64,000 nt of DNA from assembly GCF_900188455.1 (NCBI RefSeq), contig NZ_FZOL01000011.1, positions 62,001-126,000 of the forward strand, given 5' to 3'. Shown piece by piece: positions 8,788-18,834 of the stretch. The translations under genes and the position numbers were made by a program. This stretch comes from Pseudomonas japonica (GTDB taxonomy: Bacteria; Pseudomonadota; Gammaproteobacteria; Pseudomonadales; Pseudomonadaceae). The notes under the pieces were generated by a model. That model was not told where the DNA came from, made no database searches, and was given only the letters and a program-made list of their open reading frames with translations. How positions within the stretch are numbered: position 1 is the stretch's first letter; each line of letters begins with the position of its first letter.

Positions 8788-9414
8788 TCACGGGATATGC
8801 GTGTTGGTACTGTCAAACTTCTTGTATTTCCAGGCGTAGCCGTCACGCTGCACCGGGGCGAAGCTCTTGAACCACTCCACCCAGTTGCTCGCCGACGGCA
8901 CCCACCAGCCCTTGGTGCTGTGGGCCCAATGCGCCAGGCCCAGCTCCGACATCAGGTAGTGACTGTGGCTGACACAGTTCTGGTACTGGGTCGAGCTCCC
9001 CACCAGGTTCGGCCACAGCACGGCATAGGCGGTCTTGGTCTTGGCGAGCTTCTTCTGCAGCTTCTCGTACTTCTTGATGAAGTCGCCGTTGACGCCGATG
9101 TAGTAGACATAGGTGGTCGCGCTGCCGGTGGTGCGCGCCCAGCTCTTGCTCGCCAGGCTGCCGCTGTCGAAGACCCAGCCGTCATCGCTGATGCCCGTGA
9201 GGGTTATCTGGTTCTTGTGGATCAGGAAGGTGGTGGCATGGCCATCCTCGGCGAGCTTGCCGAGGGTCTTGCCCCAGGTCGACGGGCTGAACAGGCCGAA
9301 GCCCTTGCCCACACCGCTCCAGGTGAGAATCGAATAGCACACGCCGAAGATGCCTTTCGCCCCGGAAATCGACTCCAGACTGGACTTGAGGTCGGTCCCT
9401 TTTCTCTCGGTCAT
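8788..9414 (-). CDS. Hypothetical protein, possible permuted papain-fold (NlpC/P60-like)
   Basis: 208 aa, start ATG with AAGGAA about 7 nt upstream. I do not recognise the family. It is rich in Ser, Trp, Tyr and Lys, has no signal peptide and no membrane segment. A GHATTFLIHKN segment around residue 58 is followed about 100 residues later by QNCVSHSHYLMSELGL. An early His and a late Cys in an NC-x-helix context recall circularly permuted NlpC/P60 or amidase folds, which is speculative. Its base composition is a little lower in GC than its neighbours. It is divergent from the glutamine-synthetase-like gene. Confidence 0.7.
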   Translation of the reverse strand: MTERKGTDLKSSLESISGAKGIFGVCYSILTWSGVGKGFGLFSPSTWGKTLGKLAEDGHATTFLIHKNQITLTGISDDGWVFDSGSLASKSWARTTGSATTYVYYIGVNGDFIKKYEKLQKKLAKTKTAYAVLWPNLVGSSTQYQNCVSHSHYLMSELGLAHWAHSTKGWWVPSASNWVEWFKSFAPVQRDGYAWKYKKFDSTNTHIP

Positions 9415-9637
9415 CTGATCATTCCTTTAATCGTGGCTGGGGATAACCGCAAAAGCGTGTAAACGCTAGAACACCAATGCCGAATGCGCCAGGTCACCGG
9501 GCAGTCGCAAAGACCAGCCTGCGCCCATTCCTGCGGAAAACGGATAGAACCCCTGCCCGCCTCTGGCCAAGACTAGGCTCGACGCCCACCGGCCCCTGCC
9601 GGTCGCGTGCCTTCCAACCAACCCGCTAGAGGTTTGC

Positions 9638-10996
9638 ATGAACACCCCCGCGCATCAGCTGAGCACCTGGCTGAAGCAACACCAGATCACCGAAGTCGAA
9701 TGCATCGTCAGCGACCTTACCGGCATTGCCCGCGGCAAGATCTCTCCCACCAACAAGTTTCTCGGCGAAGGCGGCATGCGCCTGCCGGAAAGCGTGCTGC
9801 TGCAGACCGTCACCGGTGATTTCGTCGAGGACGACATCTACTACGACCTGCTCGACGAGGCGGACATCGACATGTTCTGCCGCCCCGACCCCGAGGCGAT
9901 CTTCCTGGTGCCCTGGGCCATCGAACCCACCGCGATGGTGATTCATGACACCTACGACAAGCGCGGCAACCCCGTCGAGCTGTCGCCGCGCAACGTGCTC
10001 AAGCGCGTCCTGCGCCTGTATGCGCAGAAAGGCTGGACGCCGATCGTCGCGCCGGAGATGGAGTTCTACCTGACCAAGCGCAGCAGCGACCCGGACTTTC
10101 CCCTGGAGGCCCCGATCGGCCGCTCGGGCCGCCCGGAAAGCGGCCGGCAGAGCTTCTCCATCGACGCCGCCAACGAATTCGACCCGCTGTTCGAGGATGT
10201 CTACGACTGGTGCGAAGCCCAGGGCCTGGACCTCGACACGCTGATCCACGAAGACGGCCCGGCGCAGATGGAGATCAACTTCCGTCACGGCGACGCCCTG
10301 AGCCTGGCCGACCAGATCACCGTGTTCAAGCGCACCATGCGCGAGGCGGCGCTCAAGCACAACGTCGCGGCGACCTTCATGGCCAAGCCGATCACCGACG
10401 AGCCGGGCAGCGCCATGCACATCCACCAGAGCGTGGTGGACAGCGAGTCCGGGCAGAACATCTTCGTCAATGAAGACGGCAGCATGAGCGCGCTGTTCCT
10501 CAACTACATCGGCGGCCTGCAGAAGTACATTCCCAAGGTGCTGCCGATGTTCGCGCCGAACGTCAACTCGTTCCGCCGCTTCCTGCCCGACACCTCGGCC
10601 CCGGTCAACGTCGAGTGGGGCGAAGAGAACCGCACCGCCGGCCTGCGCGTGCCGCCGTCCGAACCCCAGGCCATGCGCGTGGAAAACCGCCTGCCCGGCG
10701 CCGACGCCAACCCCTACCTGGCCATCGCCGCCAGCCTGCTCTGCGGCTACCTGGGCATGATCGAGCGGATCGAGCCGAGCGCGGCGGTCCAGGGCCGCGC
10801 CTACGAGCGGCGCAACCTGCGCCTGCCGATCACCATCGAGGACGCCCTCGCCGCCATGGAGACCTGCGAGGTGCTGGAACAGTACCTGGGCGCGAAGTTC
10901 GTCAAGGGCTATGTCGCGGTGAAGCGCACCGAGCACGAGAACTTCAAGCGGGTGATCAGTTCATGGGAACGAGAGTTCCTGCTGCTCAGCGTCTGA
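9638..10996 (+). CDS. Gamma-glutamylpolyamine synthetase (glutamine synthetase family, PuuA/PauA type)
   Basis: 452 aa, the size of Pseudomonas PauA/SpuI-type enzymes. The beta-grasp start (EVECIVSDLTGIARGK) and the synthetase core are present, with EMEFYL, HEDGPAQMEINF, MHIHQSV and an ENRTAGLRVP motif. Family members ligate glutamate to putrescine, cadaverine, spermidine or related amines using ATP, the first step of the gamma-glutamylation catabolic pathway. The next genes, a polyamine-type binding protein and a GlnPut-oxidase-like flavoprotein, support this. Pseudomonas carries several pauA paralogues, so the amine substrate cannot be fixed here. Confidence 0.9.
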   Translation: MNTPAHQLSTWLKQHQITEVECIVSDLTGIARGKISPTNKFLGEGGMRLPESVLLQTVTGDFVEDDIYYDLLDEADIDMFCRPDPEAIFLVPWAIEPTAMVIHDTYDKRGNPVELSPRNVLKRVLRLYAQKGWTPIVAPEMEFYLTKRSSDPDFPLEAPIGRSGRPESGRQSFSIDAANEFDPLFEDVYDWCEAQGLDLDTLIHEDGPAQMEINFRHGDALSLADQITVFKRTMREAALKHNVAATFMAKPITDEPGSAMHIHQSVVDSESGQNIFVNEDGSMSALFLNYIGGLQKYIPKVLPMFAPNVNSFRRFLPDTSAPVNVEWGEENRTAGLRVPPSEPQAMRVENRLPGADANPYLAIAASLLCGYLGMIERIEPSAAVQGRAYERRNLRLPITIEDALAAMETCEVLEQYLGAKFVKGYVAVKRTEHENFKRVISSWEREFLLLSV

Positions 10997-11017
10997 TGCC
11001 CAGGCTTTGTACGATAA

Positions 11018-12276
<1,259 letters not shown>

Positions 12277-12290
12277 AGCGGGAAGCTGCG

Positions 12291-13586
12291 ATGATTCGAA
12301 ACACTGAGCATGCGGCGTCGTACTACGCCGCCACCGCCCGCGACAGCCAGCCCTGGCCGGCACTCGACGGCGAGATCCGCGCCGACGTGTGCGTGGTCGG
12401 TGGCGGCCTGACCGGGGTCAACACTGCCCTGGAGCTGGCCCAGCGCGGGCACTCCGTGGTCCTGCTGGAAGCCCGGCGCATCGGCTGGGGCGCCAGCGGG
12501 CGCAACGGCGGGCAACTGATCCGCGGCATCGGCCACGATGTCAGCGGCTTCGGCAAGTATGTCGGCGAAGACGGTGTGCGTTATCTGCAACGGGCCGGGG
12601 TGGAGTCGGTGAGCCTGGTCGCCGAGCGCATCGCCGCGTTCGGCATCGACTGCGACCTGCGCTGGGGCTTCTGCGAACTGGCCAACACCCCGGCGCAATT
12701 CGCCGCCATGCGCGCCGAGCACGACGAACTGGCGGCTTCCGGCTACGCCCACCCCATCGAACTGGTGGCGCCGCAGAGCATGCACCAGGTAGTGGCCAGC
12801 GACTGCTATGCCGGTGGCTTGATCGACATGGGCTCGGGGCATCTGCACCCGCTCGACCTGGTCACTGGCGAAGCCCGCGCGGCCAGCCAGCTGGGCGTGA
12901 GGATCTTCGAGCAGAGCCCGGTGCTGCGTATCGAGCACGGCAGCCAGGTAGTCCTGCACTGCGCCCGCGGGCGGGTGCGCGCGGACACCCTGGTGCTGGG
13001 CTGCAACGCCCACCTCGACGAGCTGGAACCGCGCCTGACCGGCAAGGTGCTGCCTGCCGGCAGTTACGTGATCGTCACCGAGCCGTTGCCCGAGGAAGTG
13101 GCGGCGCAACTGATTCCGCGGAACCTGGCGCTGTGCGACCAGAAGGTCGGGCTGGACTACTACCGCCTGACCGCGGACCGGCGCCTGCTGTTCGGTGGTG
13201 CCTGCCATTACTCGGGCACCGACCCCAGGGATATCGGCGCCTACATGCGGCCGAAGATGCTCAAGGTGTTCCCACAGCTGGCCAATGTGCGTATCGACTA
13301 CCAGTGGGGCGGGATGATCGGCATCACCGCCAACCGCTTCCCCCAGGTGGGGCGCTTGGCGCAGCACCCGAACGTGTATTTCGCCCAGGGGTATTCCGGG
13401 CATGGGCTGAATGTCACGCACTGGAGCGCGAAGCTGCTGGCGGAAGCGATTTCCGTTGGCCAGAGCAAGGGACTGGACGTGTTCAGCGCGGTGCCGCACC
13501 TGACCTTCCCTGGTGGGAAGTTGCTGCGCTCGCCATTGCTGGCGTTGGGGATGTTCTGGTATCGGTTGCGGGAGGCGCTGGGCTAG
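12291..13586 (+). CDS. FAD-dependent gamma-glutamylpolyamine oxidase (PuuB/PauB-like)
   Basis: 431 aa from the ATG at 12291, chosen over the overlapping ATG at 12273 because GGAAG lies 5 nt upstream. The dinucleotide-binding motif VGGGLTG (residues 37-42) and GWGASGRNGGQL define the DAO/GlpO-like flavoprotein fold. The C-terminus has YFAQGYSGHGLN, typical of PuuB and related amine oxidases. PuuB oxidises gamma-glutamylputrescine to the aldehyde, with H2O2. It follows the binding-protein gene directly, completing a synthetase-uptake-oxidase module. Confidence 0.9.
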   Translation: MIRNTEHAASYYAATARDSQPWPALDGEIRADVCVVGGGLTGVNTALELAQRGHSVVLLEARRIGWGASGRNGGQLIRGIGHDVSGFGKYVGEDGVRYLQRAGVESVSLVAERIAAFGIDCDLRWGFCELANTPAQFAAMRAEHDELAASGYAHPIELVAPQSMHQVVASDCYAGGLIDMGSGHLHPLDLVTGEARAASQLGVRIFEQSPVLRIEHGSQVVLHCARGRVRADTLVLGCNAHLDELEPRLTGKVLPAGSYVIVTEPLPEEVAAQLIPRNLALCDQKVGLDYYRLTADRRLLFGGACHYSGTDPRDIGAYMRPKMLKVFPQLANVRIDYQWGGMIGITANRFPQVGRLAQHPNVYFAQGYSGHGLNVTHWSAKLLAEAISVGQSKGLDVFSAVPHLTFPGGKLLRSPLLALGMFWYRLREALG

Positions 13587-13609
13587 GGGCTGGCTTGCCC
13601 ACAAACGAC

Positions 13610-13704
13610 CGTAGGAACTGGCTTGCCTGCGAAGTGGGCCGTAGGAGCTGGCTTGCCTGCGAAGGACCGCAAAGCGGTCCTTTCGCAGGCAAGCCAGCTC
13701 CTAC
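13610..13704. repeat. REP-type palindrome cluster
   Basis: CGTAGGAACTGGCTTGCCTGCGAAG is followed by a nearly perfect hairpin 13641-13704 in which GTAGGAGCTGGCTTGCCTGC pairs with GCAGGCAAGCCAGCTCCTAC around GGACCGC-aaa-GCGGTCC. A weaker copy starts near 13585. This is the Pseudomonas REP/BIME type, here between two convergent genes, where it can also act as a transcription or decay barrier. Confidence 0.85.
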
Positions 13705-13731
13705 GTCGTTTGCGGGCAGGCGAGTGCAAGG

Positions 13732-14601
13732 TCACCCCCGCTTCAAGGTCGCCTTCGGATACTCCCCGAACAACCCATGGTACGACTGGGAAAATCGCCC
13801 CAGGTGCCAGAACGACCAGCGCATCGCCACCTCGGCCACGGTGACCTGCGCCGGGTCCGCCGCCAGCAGGTCGCGCCGCGCGGCATTCAGGCGGCGATTG
13901 CGCAGCCACACCGTCGGCGGCATGTCGGCATAGCGCATGAACGACTGCTGCAGATGCCGCACCGACACCCCCGCCGCTTCCGCCAGGTCGAGCACGCCGA
14001 AGCTGTCCTGCGGGCAATCGTTGACCACTTCCTTGACCCGCTCCACCACCCGCCGCGCATGGCACTCGGCGCGCCCGCGGGCGCCCACCTGCAGGGCTTC
14101 GTCCAGCACCTGGAAGCAGCCATCGGCGATCTGCCGGGCGAACCCGGGCGCGTCCACGTCGACCTGCCCCTGCACCGCCTCCGCCAGCACCCCGCACAGC
14201 GAGCTGGCAAAGCTGCTGCAGCCGGACGAACGCAGGGGTTGCAGGATCAATTGGCGGAACTCGCTGGCGGAGCGGTTCCAGGCCGCCGGCTGCTTCAGCA
14301 CCACGGCGACTTCCCGGTAGTTTTCCGGTGTGACCCAGGCATTGCGGGTCTGGCCATCGAGCAGGTAGAGGGCGTTGTCGCTCATGTCGAAGCTGAACAC
14401 CAGGGCGTCGGCCGGGGCATGGAATTCCTGCTCGACCCGCAGGTTCATGCGCTCTTCGTAAAGCTCGACGGCGTCGCTCTCGGCATGCACCAGGCGCCCG
14501 TGGAAGCGCCCGGCGGACATCTGCGTGTACTGCTCCTGCCAGCCCGGCAGGGCCACGCGGTGTTCGTTCACCTCGTGGGCTTCCAGTACCTTGATCGTCA
14601 T
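13732..14601 (-). CDS. AraC-family transcriptional regulator
   Basis: 289 aa. The C-terminal third holds the two HTHs of the AraC/XylS DNA-binding domain (LDLAEAAGVSVRHLQQSF and TVAEVAMRWSFWHLGRFSQSYHGLFGEYP). The N-terminal ~170 residues resemble the AraC-binding-like domain of FeaR/EutR-type regulators, which sense amines, aldehydes or amino alcohols. It is encoded convergently just after the polyamine module and is a reasonable candidate regulator of it, but this is inferred from position. Confidence 0.87.
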   Translation of the reverse strand: MTIKVLEAHEVNEHRVALPGWQEQYTQMSAGRFHGRLVHAESDAVELYEERMNLRVEQEFHAPADALVFSFDMSDNALYLLDGQTRNAWVTPENYREVAVVLKQPAAWNRSASEFRQLILQPLRSSGCSSFASSLCGVLAEAVQGQVDVDAPGFARQIADGCFQVLDEALQVGARGRAECHARRVVERVKEVVNDCPQDSFGVLDLAEAAGVSVRHLQQSFMRYADMPPTVWLRNRRLNAARRDLLAADPAQVTVAEVAMRWSFWHLGRFSQSYHGLFGEYPKATLKRG

Positions 14602-14724
14602 GCACGCACCCCGGATATTTATTCGAATTCTTGTCCGTCGCCTGGCCCCTCGCGGGGGCCAAACGCCGTCAAGAATAATAAACAGGAGGAAGTGCAGTCA
14701 AAGCATCGATGATGATCGGCGCGG

Positions 14725-15351
14725 TTATTTCTGGCTCAGCGCGACCACGGAAACCCCGGAGGCGACAAAGGTCACACCGGCACCGATGTTCAGGCCATTG
14801 ACCACCCGCGGACGGTTGCGAATGGCGTTGGTCAGGTTGGTGGCGAATACCCCCATCAGGGCGAAGCCCACTGCGGTCAGCATGGCGAACCACAGGCCAT
14901 AGACGAACATCTGCACGGTTACCGAACCCAGTTGCGGATTGACGAACTGCGGGATGAACGCCAGCACGAACAACCCCGGCTTGGGATTCAGCGCTGCCGA
15001 GAGGAAGCCGGTGAGAAAGATGCTGCGCAGCGGTTGCCTGGCCGCCGGGGCGAAGTTGATCAGATTGCGCGAACGCAGCACCTTGATGCCCAGCCACAGC
15101 AGGTAGCCGGCACCGATCAGCTTAACCACCCAGAAGGCCACCGCCGAGGTCTGCATCAGCAGGGTCAGGCCCAGGGCCGCGGTGGTGGTGTGGAACAGGA
15201 TGCCCGCACCGGATGCCACCCCGGAGACGATGGCGGCCAGCCGGCCCTGGCTCAGGCCGCGGCCGATGGCCAGGAGGTTGTCGGGGCCGGGGGAGATCAC
15301 CAGCAGCAGGCAGGCGGCGGTGTAGGTGAGCCAGGTGTCGAGGGGGAACAT
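14725..15351 (-). CDS. LysE/RhtB-family amino acid exporter
   Basis: 208 aa from the ATG at 15351, which has AGGAG 5 nt upstream; the ORF's 5' extension to 15405 lacks this. Five to six membrane helices are visible and the family signature SPGPDNLLAIGRGLSQG follows the first helix. Members export lysine, arginine, homoserine or threonine. No substrate-specific residues can be named. Same strand as the AraC gene, but 123 bp apart. Confidence 0.9.
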   Translation of the reverse strand: MFPLDTWLTYTAACLLLVISPGPDNLLAIGRGLSQGRLAAIVSGVASGAGILFHTTTAALGLTLLMQTSAVAFWVVKLIGAGYLLWLGIKVLRSRNLINFAPAARQPLRSIFLTGFLSAALNPKPGLFVLAFIPQFVNPQLGSVTVQMFVYGLWFAMLTAVGFALMGVFATNLTNAIRNRPRVVNGLNIGAGVTFVASGVSVVALSQK

Positions 15352-15561
15352 TGCTACTCCTTCAGCGCGAGAAACTTCCATTGTTGTGCGCCGACTGTAC
15401 CTCATTCGCTGTAGGACGCACTTACAACGCTATCAATTCAATCTCCATTCCCGGGCCCCGAAAGGCCCTTCATTGAGCGGGACAGGCCTCACTGCGGCGG
15501 GCCGGCTGCGTCTGCGCAAACTAAGTCGCTGTTTTAAAAACTGTTTTTTTGCAGAAAGGGC

Positions 15562-15590
15562 TTCACAGACGTAACAAATATTGTTAAATT
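15562..15590 (+). promoter_or_regulatory. Candidate sigma-70 promoter for tRNA-Gln; rest of the 15352-15685 gap otherwise empty
   Basis: TTCACA (15562-15567), a 17-bp spacer and TAAATT (15585-15590) lie about 95 bp upstream of the tRNA, in an AT-rich stretch preceded by T-runs. A short 5' leader would be processed off. No gene is seen in the remainder of the gap between the LysE gene and the tRNA. Confidence 0.45.
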
Positions 15591-15685
15591 GCCGCCCATC
15601 CCGCGACGAACCCCAGTGTTCACGGCGAAATCGCTTTCACCGGCAGCGGGATTCTGCATCAGGGTGATCCTTCATCCGTCGCAAC

Positions 15686-15760
15686 AGGGGCGTCGCCAAG
15701 CGGTAAGGCAGCAGGTTTTGATCCTGCCATGCGTTGGTTCGAATCCAGCCGCCCCTGCCA
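15686..15760 (+). tRNA. tRNA-Gln (anticodon UUG)
   Basis: 75 nt including encoded CCA. The acceptor stem AGGGGCG pairs perfectly with CGCCCCT and is followed by discriminator G and CCA (15758-15760). The D arm is GCCAAGCGGTAAGGC. The anticodon arm GCAGG-TTTTGAT-CCTGC presents TTG, decoding CAA/CAG glutamine codons. The T arm contains GGTTCGAATCC. No duplicate of the tRNA 3' end was noticed in the neighbourhood. Confidence 0.96.
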
Positions 15761-16064
15761 TTTTCTCTCTCTCGTTCATCCCCCCTCCTCTGCTTCCAGT
15801 GCCTTGGCACAGGGCGAACCACTGTTCATATTTTTCTACACGCTCACCGGCTAAAGTGCTGGTTATCGGCTATTTCATTGGGTTTGCGTCGCGCCCCATT
15901 CCCTTGTTGAGCGCCAAGTGTTAAAAATATCACCCGCTTTAGGCCAAGCCGTTGTGTAAAGCCGCACAACGGGGTATCCAACGAGAAAACAATTTGAAAA
16001 GCGTGATGTCCCTGCGTGAGGGAATCCTCTTCCCTGTTACCTGTCAGCCACCGGAGCAAGCTGC
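15761..16064. other. Intergenic region between tRNA-Gln and the amidase
   Basis: AT-richer than its surroundings. It starts with a T-rich TTTTCTCTCTC stretch right after the tRNA, a plausible tRNA transcript end. A hairpin at 15949-15972 (CCGTTGTG / CACAACGG) lies in the upstream region of the amidase. Short ORFs here cross the tRNA and are not supported. Confidence 0.5.
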
Positions 16065-17771
16065 ATGATCGAGGTCACCGAAGTTTCCATTGCCCAACTG
16101 CGTGCCGCGCTCGAGTCCGGCCAGACCACGGCGGTCGAGCTGGTCGAGGCCTACCTTGCCCGGATCGATGCCTACGATGGCGCCGACACCGCCACCGCCC
16201 TGAACGCCGTGGTGGTGCGCAACCCCGAGGCGCTCAAGGAAGCCGCAGCCGCCGATGCCCGCCGTGCCCGTGGTGAAACCCTCGGCCCGCTGGACGGTAT
16301 TCCCTACACCGCCAAAGACAGCTACCTGGTCAAGGGCCTGACCGCCGCCTCCGGCAGCCCGGCCTTCGCCGATCTGGTGGCCCATCGCGACGCCTTCACC
16401 ATCGAGCGCCTGCGGGCCGCCGGGGCGATCTGCCTGGGCAAGACCAATATGCCGCCAATGGCCAACGGCGGCATGCAGCGCGGCGTCTATGGCCGCGCCG
16501 AAAGCCCGTACAACGCCGCCTACCTGACCGCGCCGTTCGCCTCCGGCTCCTCCAACGGCGCCGGTACCGCCACCGCCGCCAGCTTCTCCGCCTTCGGCCT
16601 GGCCGAGGAAACCTGGTCCAGCGGTCGCGGCCCGGCGTCGAACAACGGCCTGTGCGCCTACACCCCTTCGCGCGGGGTGATCTCGGTACGTGGCAACTGG
16701 CCGCTCACGCCGACCATGGACGTGGTGGTGCCTTACGCCCGGACCATGACCGACCTGCTGGAAGTGCTCGACGTGGTGGTCGCCGAAGACCCCGACACCC
16801 GCGGCGACCTGTGGCGCCTGCAACCCTGGGTGCCGATCCCGAGCGTCAGCTCCGTACGTCCGGCCTCCTACGCCGAACTGGCGGTGGGCGCCAGCGCCCT
16901 GGCCGGCAAGCGCCTGGGTGTACCGAAGATGTACATCAATGCCGACGACGCCGCCGGCACCTCCGAGCAGCCGGGCATCGGCGGCCCGACCGGACAGCGC
17001 ATCAACACCCGGGCGTCGGTGATCGACTTGTGGAAACAGGCGCGTGCCGCGCTGGAAGCGGCCGGTGCCGAAGTCGTCGAGGTGGACTTCCCGCTGGTGT
17101 CGAACTGCGAGGGCGACCGTCCGGGCGCGCCGACCGTGTTCAACCGCGGCATCGTTTCCAAGGAATTCCTCCACCATGAGCTGTGGGACCTGACCGCCTG
17201 GGCCTTCGACGACTTCCTGCGGGCCAACGGCGATCCGAAGCTGAACCGCCTGGTGGACGTCGACGGACCGAAGATCTTCCCCCACGACCCGGGCACCCTG
17301 CCCAACCGCGAGGGCGACCTGGCCGCGGGCATGGACGAATACGTGAAGATGGCCGAGCGCGGCATCACCCCGTGGAACGAGATTCCCACCGTGCCGGATG
17401 GCCTGCGTGGCCTGGAGCAGACCCGCAAGCAGGACCTGGAAGACTGGCTGGACGCGCAGGGCCTCGACGCCGTGCTGTTCCCCACCGTGGCCGACGTTGG
17501 CCCGGCGGATGCGGACGTCAACCCGGCGTCGGCGGATATTGCCTGGAGCAACGGCATCTGGGTGGCCAACGGCAACCTGGCGATCCGTCACCTCGGCGTG
17601 CCGACCGTCACCGTGCCGATGGGCGTGATGGCCGATATCGGCATGCCGGTGGGCCTGACCTTCGCCGGCAAGGCCTATGACGACGCCAACCTGCTGAAGC
17701 TGGGGGCGGCGTTCGAAGCCACCGGCAACCGGCGGATGATCCCGCCGCGTACGCCGGTTCTGGGCAAGTAA
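16065..17771 (+). CDS. Amidase signature family enzyme
   Basis: 568 aa, start ATG with GGAG upstream. The Ser-cisSer-Lys triad can be placed: Lys84 in PYTAKDSYLVKG, cis-Ser163 in ASGSSNGAG, nucleophile Ser186 in TWSSGRGPA. The usual GGSSGG is SGSSNG here and TGGSIR is TWSSGRG, so it belongs to a divergent amidase branch rather than being GatA. The C-terminal GNLAIRHLGVPTVTVPMG segment is typical. It hydrolyses an unidentified amide. No GatB/GatC partner is nearby and no signal peptide is seen, so it is likely a cytoplasmic catabolic enzyme. Confidence 0.88.
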   Translation: MIEVTEVSIAQLRAALESGQTTAVELVEAYLARIDAYDGADTATALNAVVVRNPEALKEAAAADARRARGETLGPLDGIPYTAKDSYLVKGLTAASGSPAFADLVAHRDAFTIERLRAAGAICLGKTNMPPMANGGMQRGVYGRAESPYNAAYLTAPFASGSSNGAGTATAASFSAFGLAEETWSSGRGPASNNGLCAYTPSRGVISVRGNWPLTPTMDVVVPYARTMTDLLEVLDVVVAEDPDTRGDLWRLQPWVPIPSVSSVRPASYAELAVGASALAGKRLGVPKMYINADDAAGTSEQPGIGGPTGQRINTRASVIDLWKQARAALEAAGAEVVEVDFPLVSNCEGDRPGAPTVFNRGIVSKEFLHHELWDLTAWAFDDFLRANGDPKLNRLVDVDGPKIFPHDPGTLPNREGDLAAGMDEYVKMAERGITPWNEIPTVPDGLRGLEQTRKQDLEDWLDAQGLDAVLFPTVADVGPADADVNPASADIAWSNGIWVANGNLAIRHLGVPTVTVPMGVMADIGMPVGLTFAGKAYDDANLLKLGAAFEATGNRRMIPPRTPVLGK

Positions 17772-18217
17772 GCACTACAGGACCCCGGTACCTGTAGGAG
17801 CAAGCTTGCTCGCGAAGGGCCGCGACAGCGGCCCCAAGCCCATCCCCCGGCGTGTCAGGAAAAAGGGGGATTCAGGTTTTGCGACGGCTCGGCGCCCCGA
17901 CGAGCGCGCTCCCACATGGAGCCTGAAGCCGATGCTCAAGCCTCCTTCCTCCAGCATTTCGCCGCCTCCAGGGCGCGCGTGCAGCAGACGGCTGATGACT
18001 TGTCGAACGCCAGCACTGCACGCCTGCGGAAATCATCCCCGAAAGAGAATCTTTTTCCCTATCCCCTCTCAGATCATTCCTACTTAATTCCCTGAGCCAA
18101 CCCCTCATCCTCTGCCCGGTTCGCCTGTCATGCCTTCAGACACAAGGACAGGTCATTGCAGGCCACTACCTAGTACGCCTGTACGAACCAACCGAGCAAT
18201 CATGAGGAAAGACCACA
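17772..18217. other. Intergenic region with a REP-like palindrome, upstream of the PAAR gene
   Basis: A REP-like element (CTGTAGGAGCAAGCTTGCTCGCG, 17792-17835) follows the amidase, and a related half element (CGAGCGCGCTCCCACATGG) lies near 17900. CTACAGG/CCTGTAG at 17775-17797 can form a small hairpin. The remainder, about 17940-18217, is AT-richer and should hold the promoter of the PAAR-effector operon; I cannot fix its elements. No convincing coding sequence. Confidence 0.55.
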
Positions 18218-18829
18218 ATGGCACAGAAGGGCTTTTTCCTTCGCCAGGGCGACAAGACCAGTTGCGGCGGCCTGATCACCGGTTCCGACACCCAGATCCT
18301 GATGTACGGCATCGCCCATGCCCGCCAGGGTGATGCCGTCACCTGTGGCATCACCGGCAAGAGCTACACGATTCAAGGCGGCGTGTGGTGGATCACCAGC
18401 AATGGCATCCCCGTGGCGGGCACGCTGGACAGCGTCAGCGGCTGCCCGTGCCAGGCCAGGCTGTATCACACCCACACGCACAGCACCTATGTGGGCAGGG
18501 AGCCCGAACCCTCGGCAACACGTGCGCGATCATCCTTTGTCCCGAGCAGTCGATCCGCAACGCCTTCCACCCCCAGCCCGGCCTCGACGCCACAAAGCAT
18601 GGCCCCGCCAGGCAGCCCGGAGGCCATCACACGGTCGTGTGGCGGCGCCATCCAGCTCATCAACCAGCACGGCGCAGCGTGCGCGAAGCACGACTACCTG
18701 CTGCTGCACCACGGCGAGCCCGTCGGCCAGAGCCGGCTCAACGACGAAGGCTACAGCCATATCTGCGAAAGCACCGCCCCCGTCCACCTGCAAGTCGCCA
18801 CCAGCGCCCCGTCGCCAGTCCTGGAGTGA
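18218..18829 (+). CDS. PAAR-domain protein, type VI secretion spike tip/effector adaptor
   Basis: 203 aa with GAGGAAA about 8 nt before the ATG. Residues about 1-85 form the PAAR domain (GDKTSCGGLITGSD, HARQGDAVTCG, GKSYTIQGG, VAGTLDSVSGCPCQARL), which caps the VgrG spike and recruits cargo. A Ser/Pro/Thr-rich linker (about 98-135) follows. The C-terminal ~65 residues (CGGAIQLINQHGAAC, YLLLHHGEPVGQSRLNDEGYSHI) look like a small beta extension domain of the kind that docks effectors. The putative effector gene begins 5 bp after its stop. No vgrG or T6SS core genes are present, so this is an orphan cargo island. Confidence 0.88.
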   Translation: MAQKGFFLRQGDKTSCGGLITGSDTQILMYGIAHARQGDAVTCGITGKSYTIQGGVWWITSNGIPVAGTLDSVSGCPCQARLYHTHTHSTYVGREPEPSATRARSSFVPSSRSATPSTPSPASTPQSMAPPGSPEAITRSCGGAIQLINQHGAACAKHDYLLLHHGEPVGQSRLNDEGYSHICESTAPVHLQVATSAPSPVLE

Positions 18830-18834
18830 TCGCC

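Noticed and set aside
15589..15924. Short ORF crossing the tRNA gene
   Set aside because: The tRNA-Gln is structurally perfect; the ORF has no family features.
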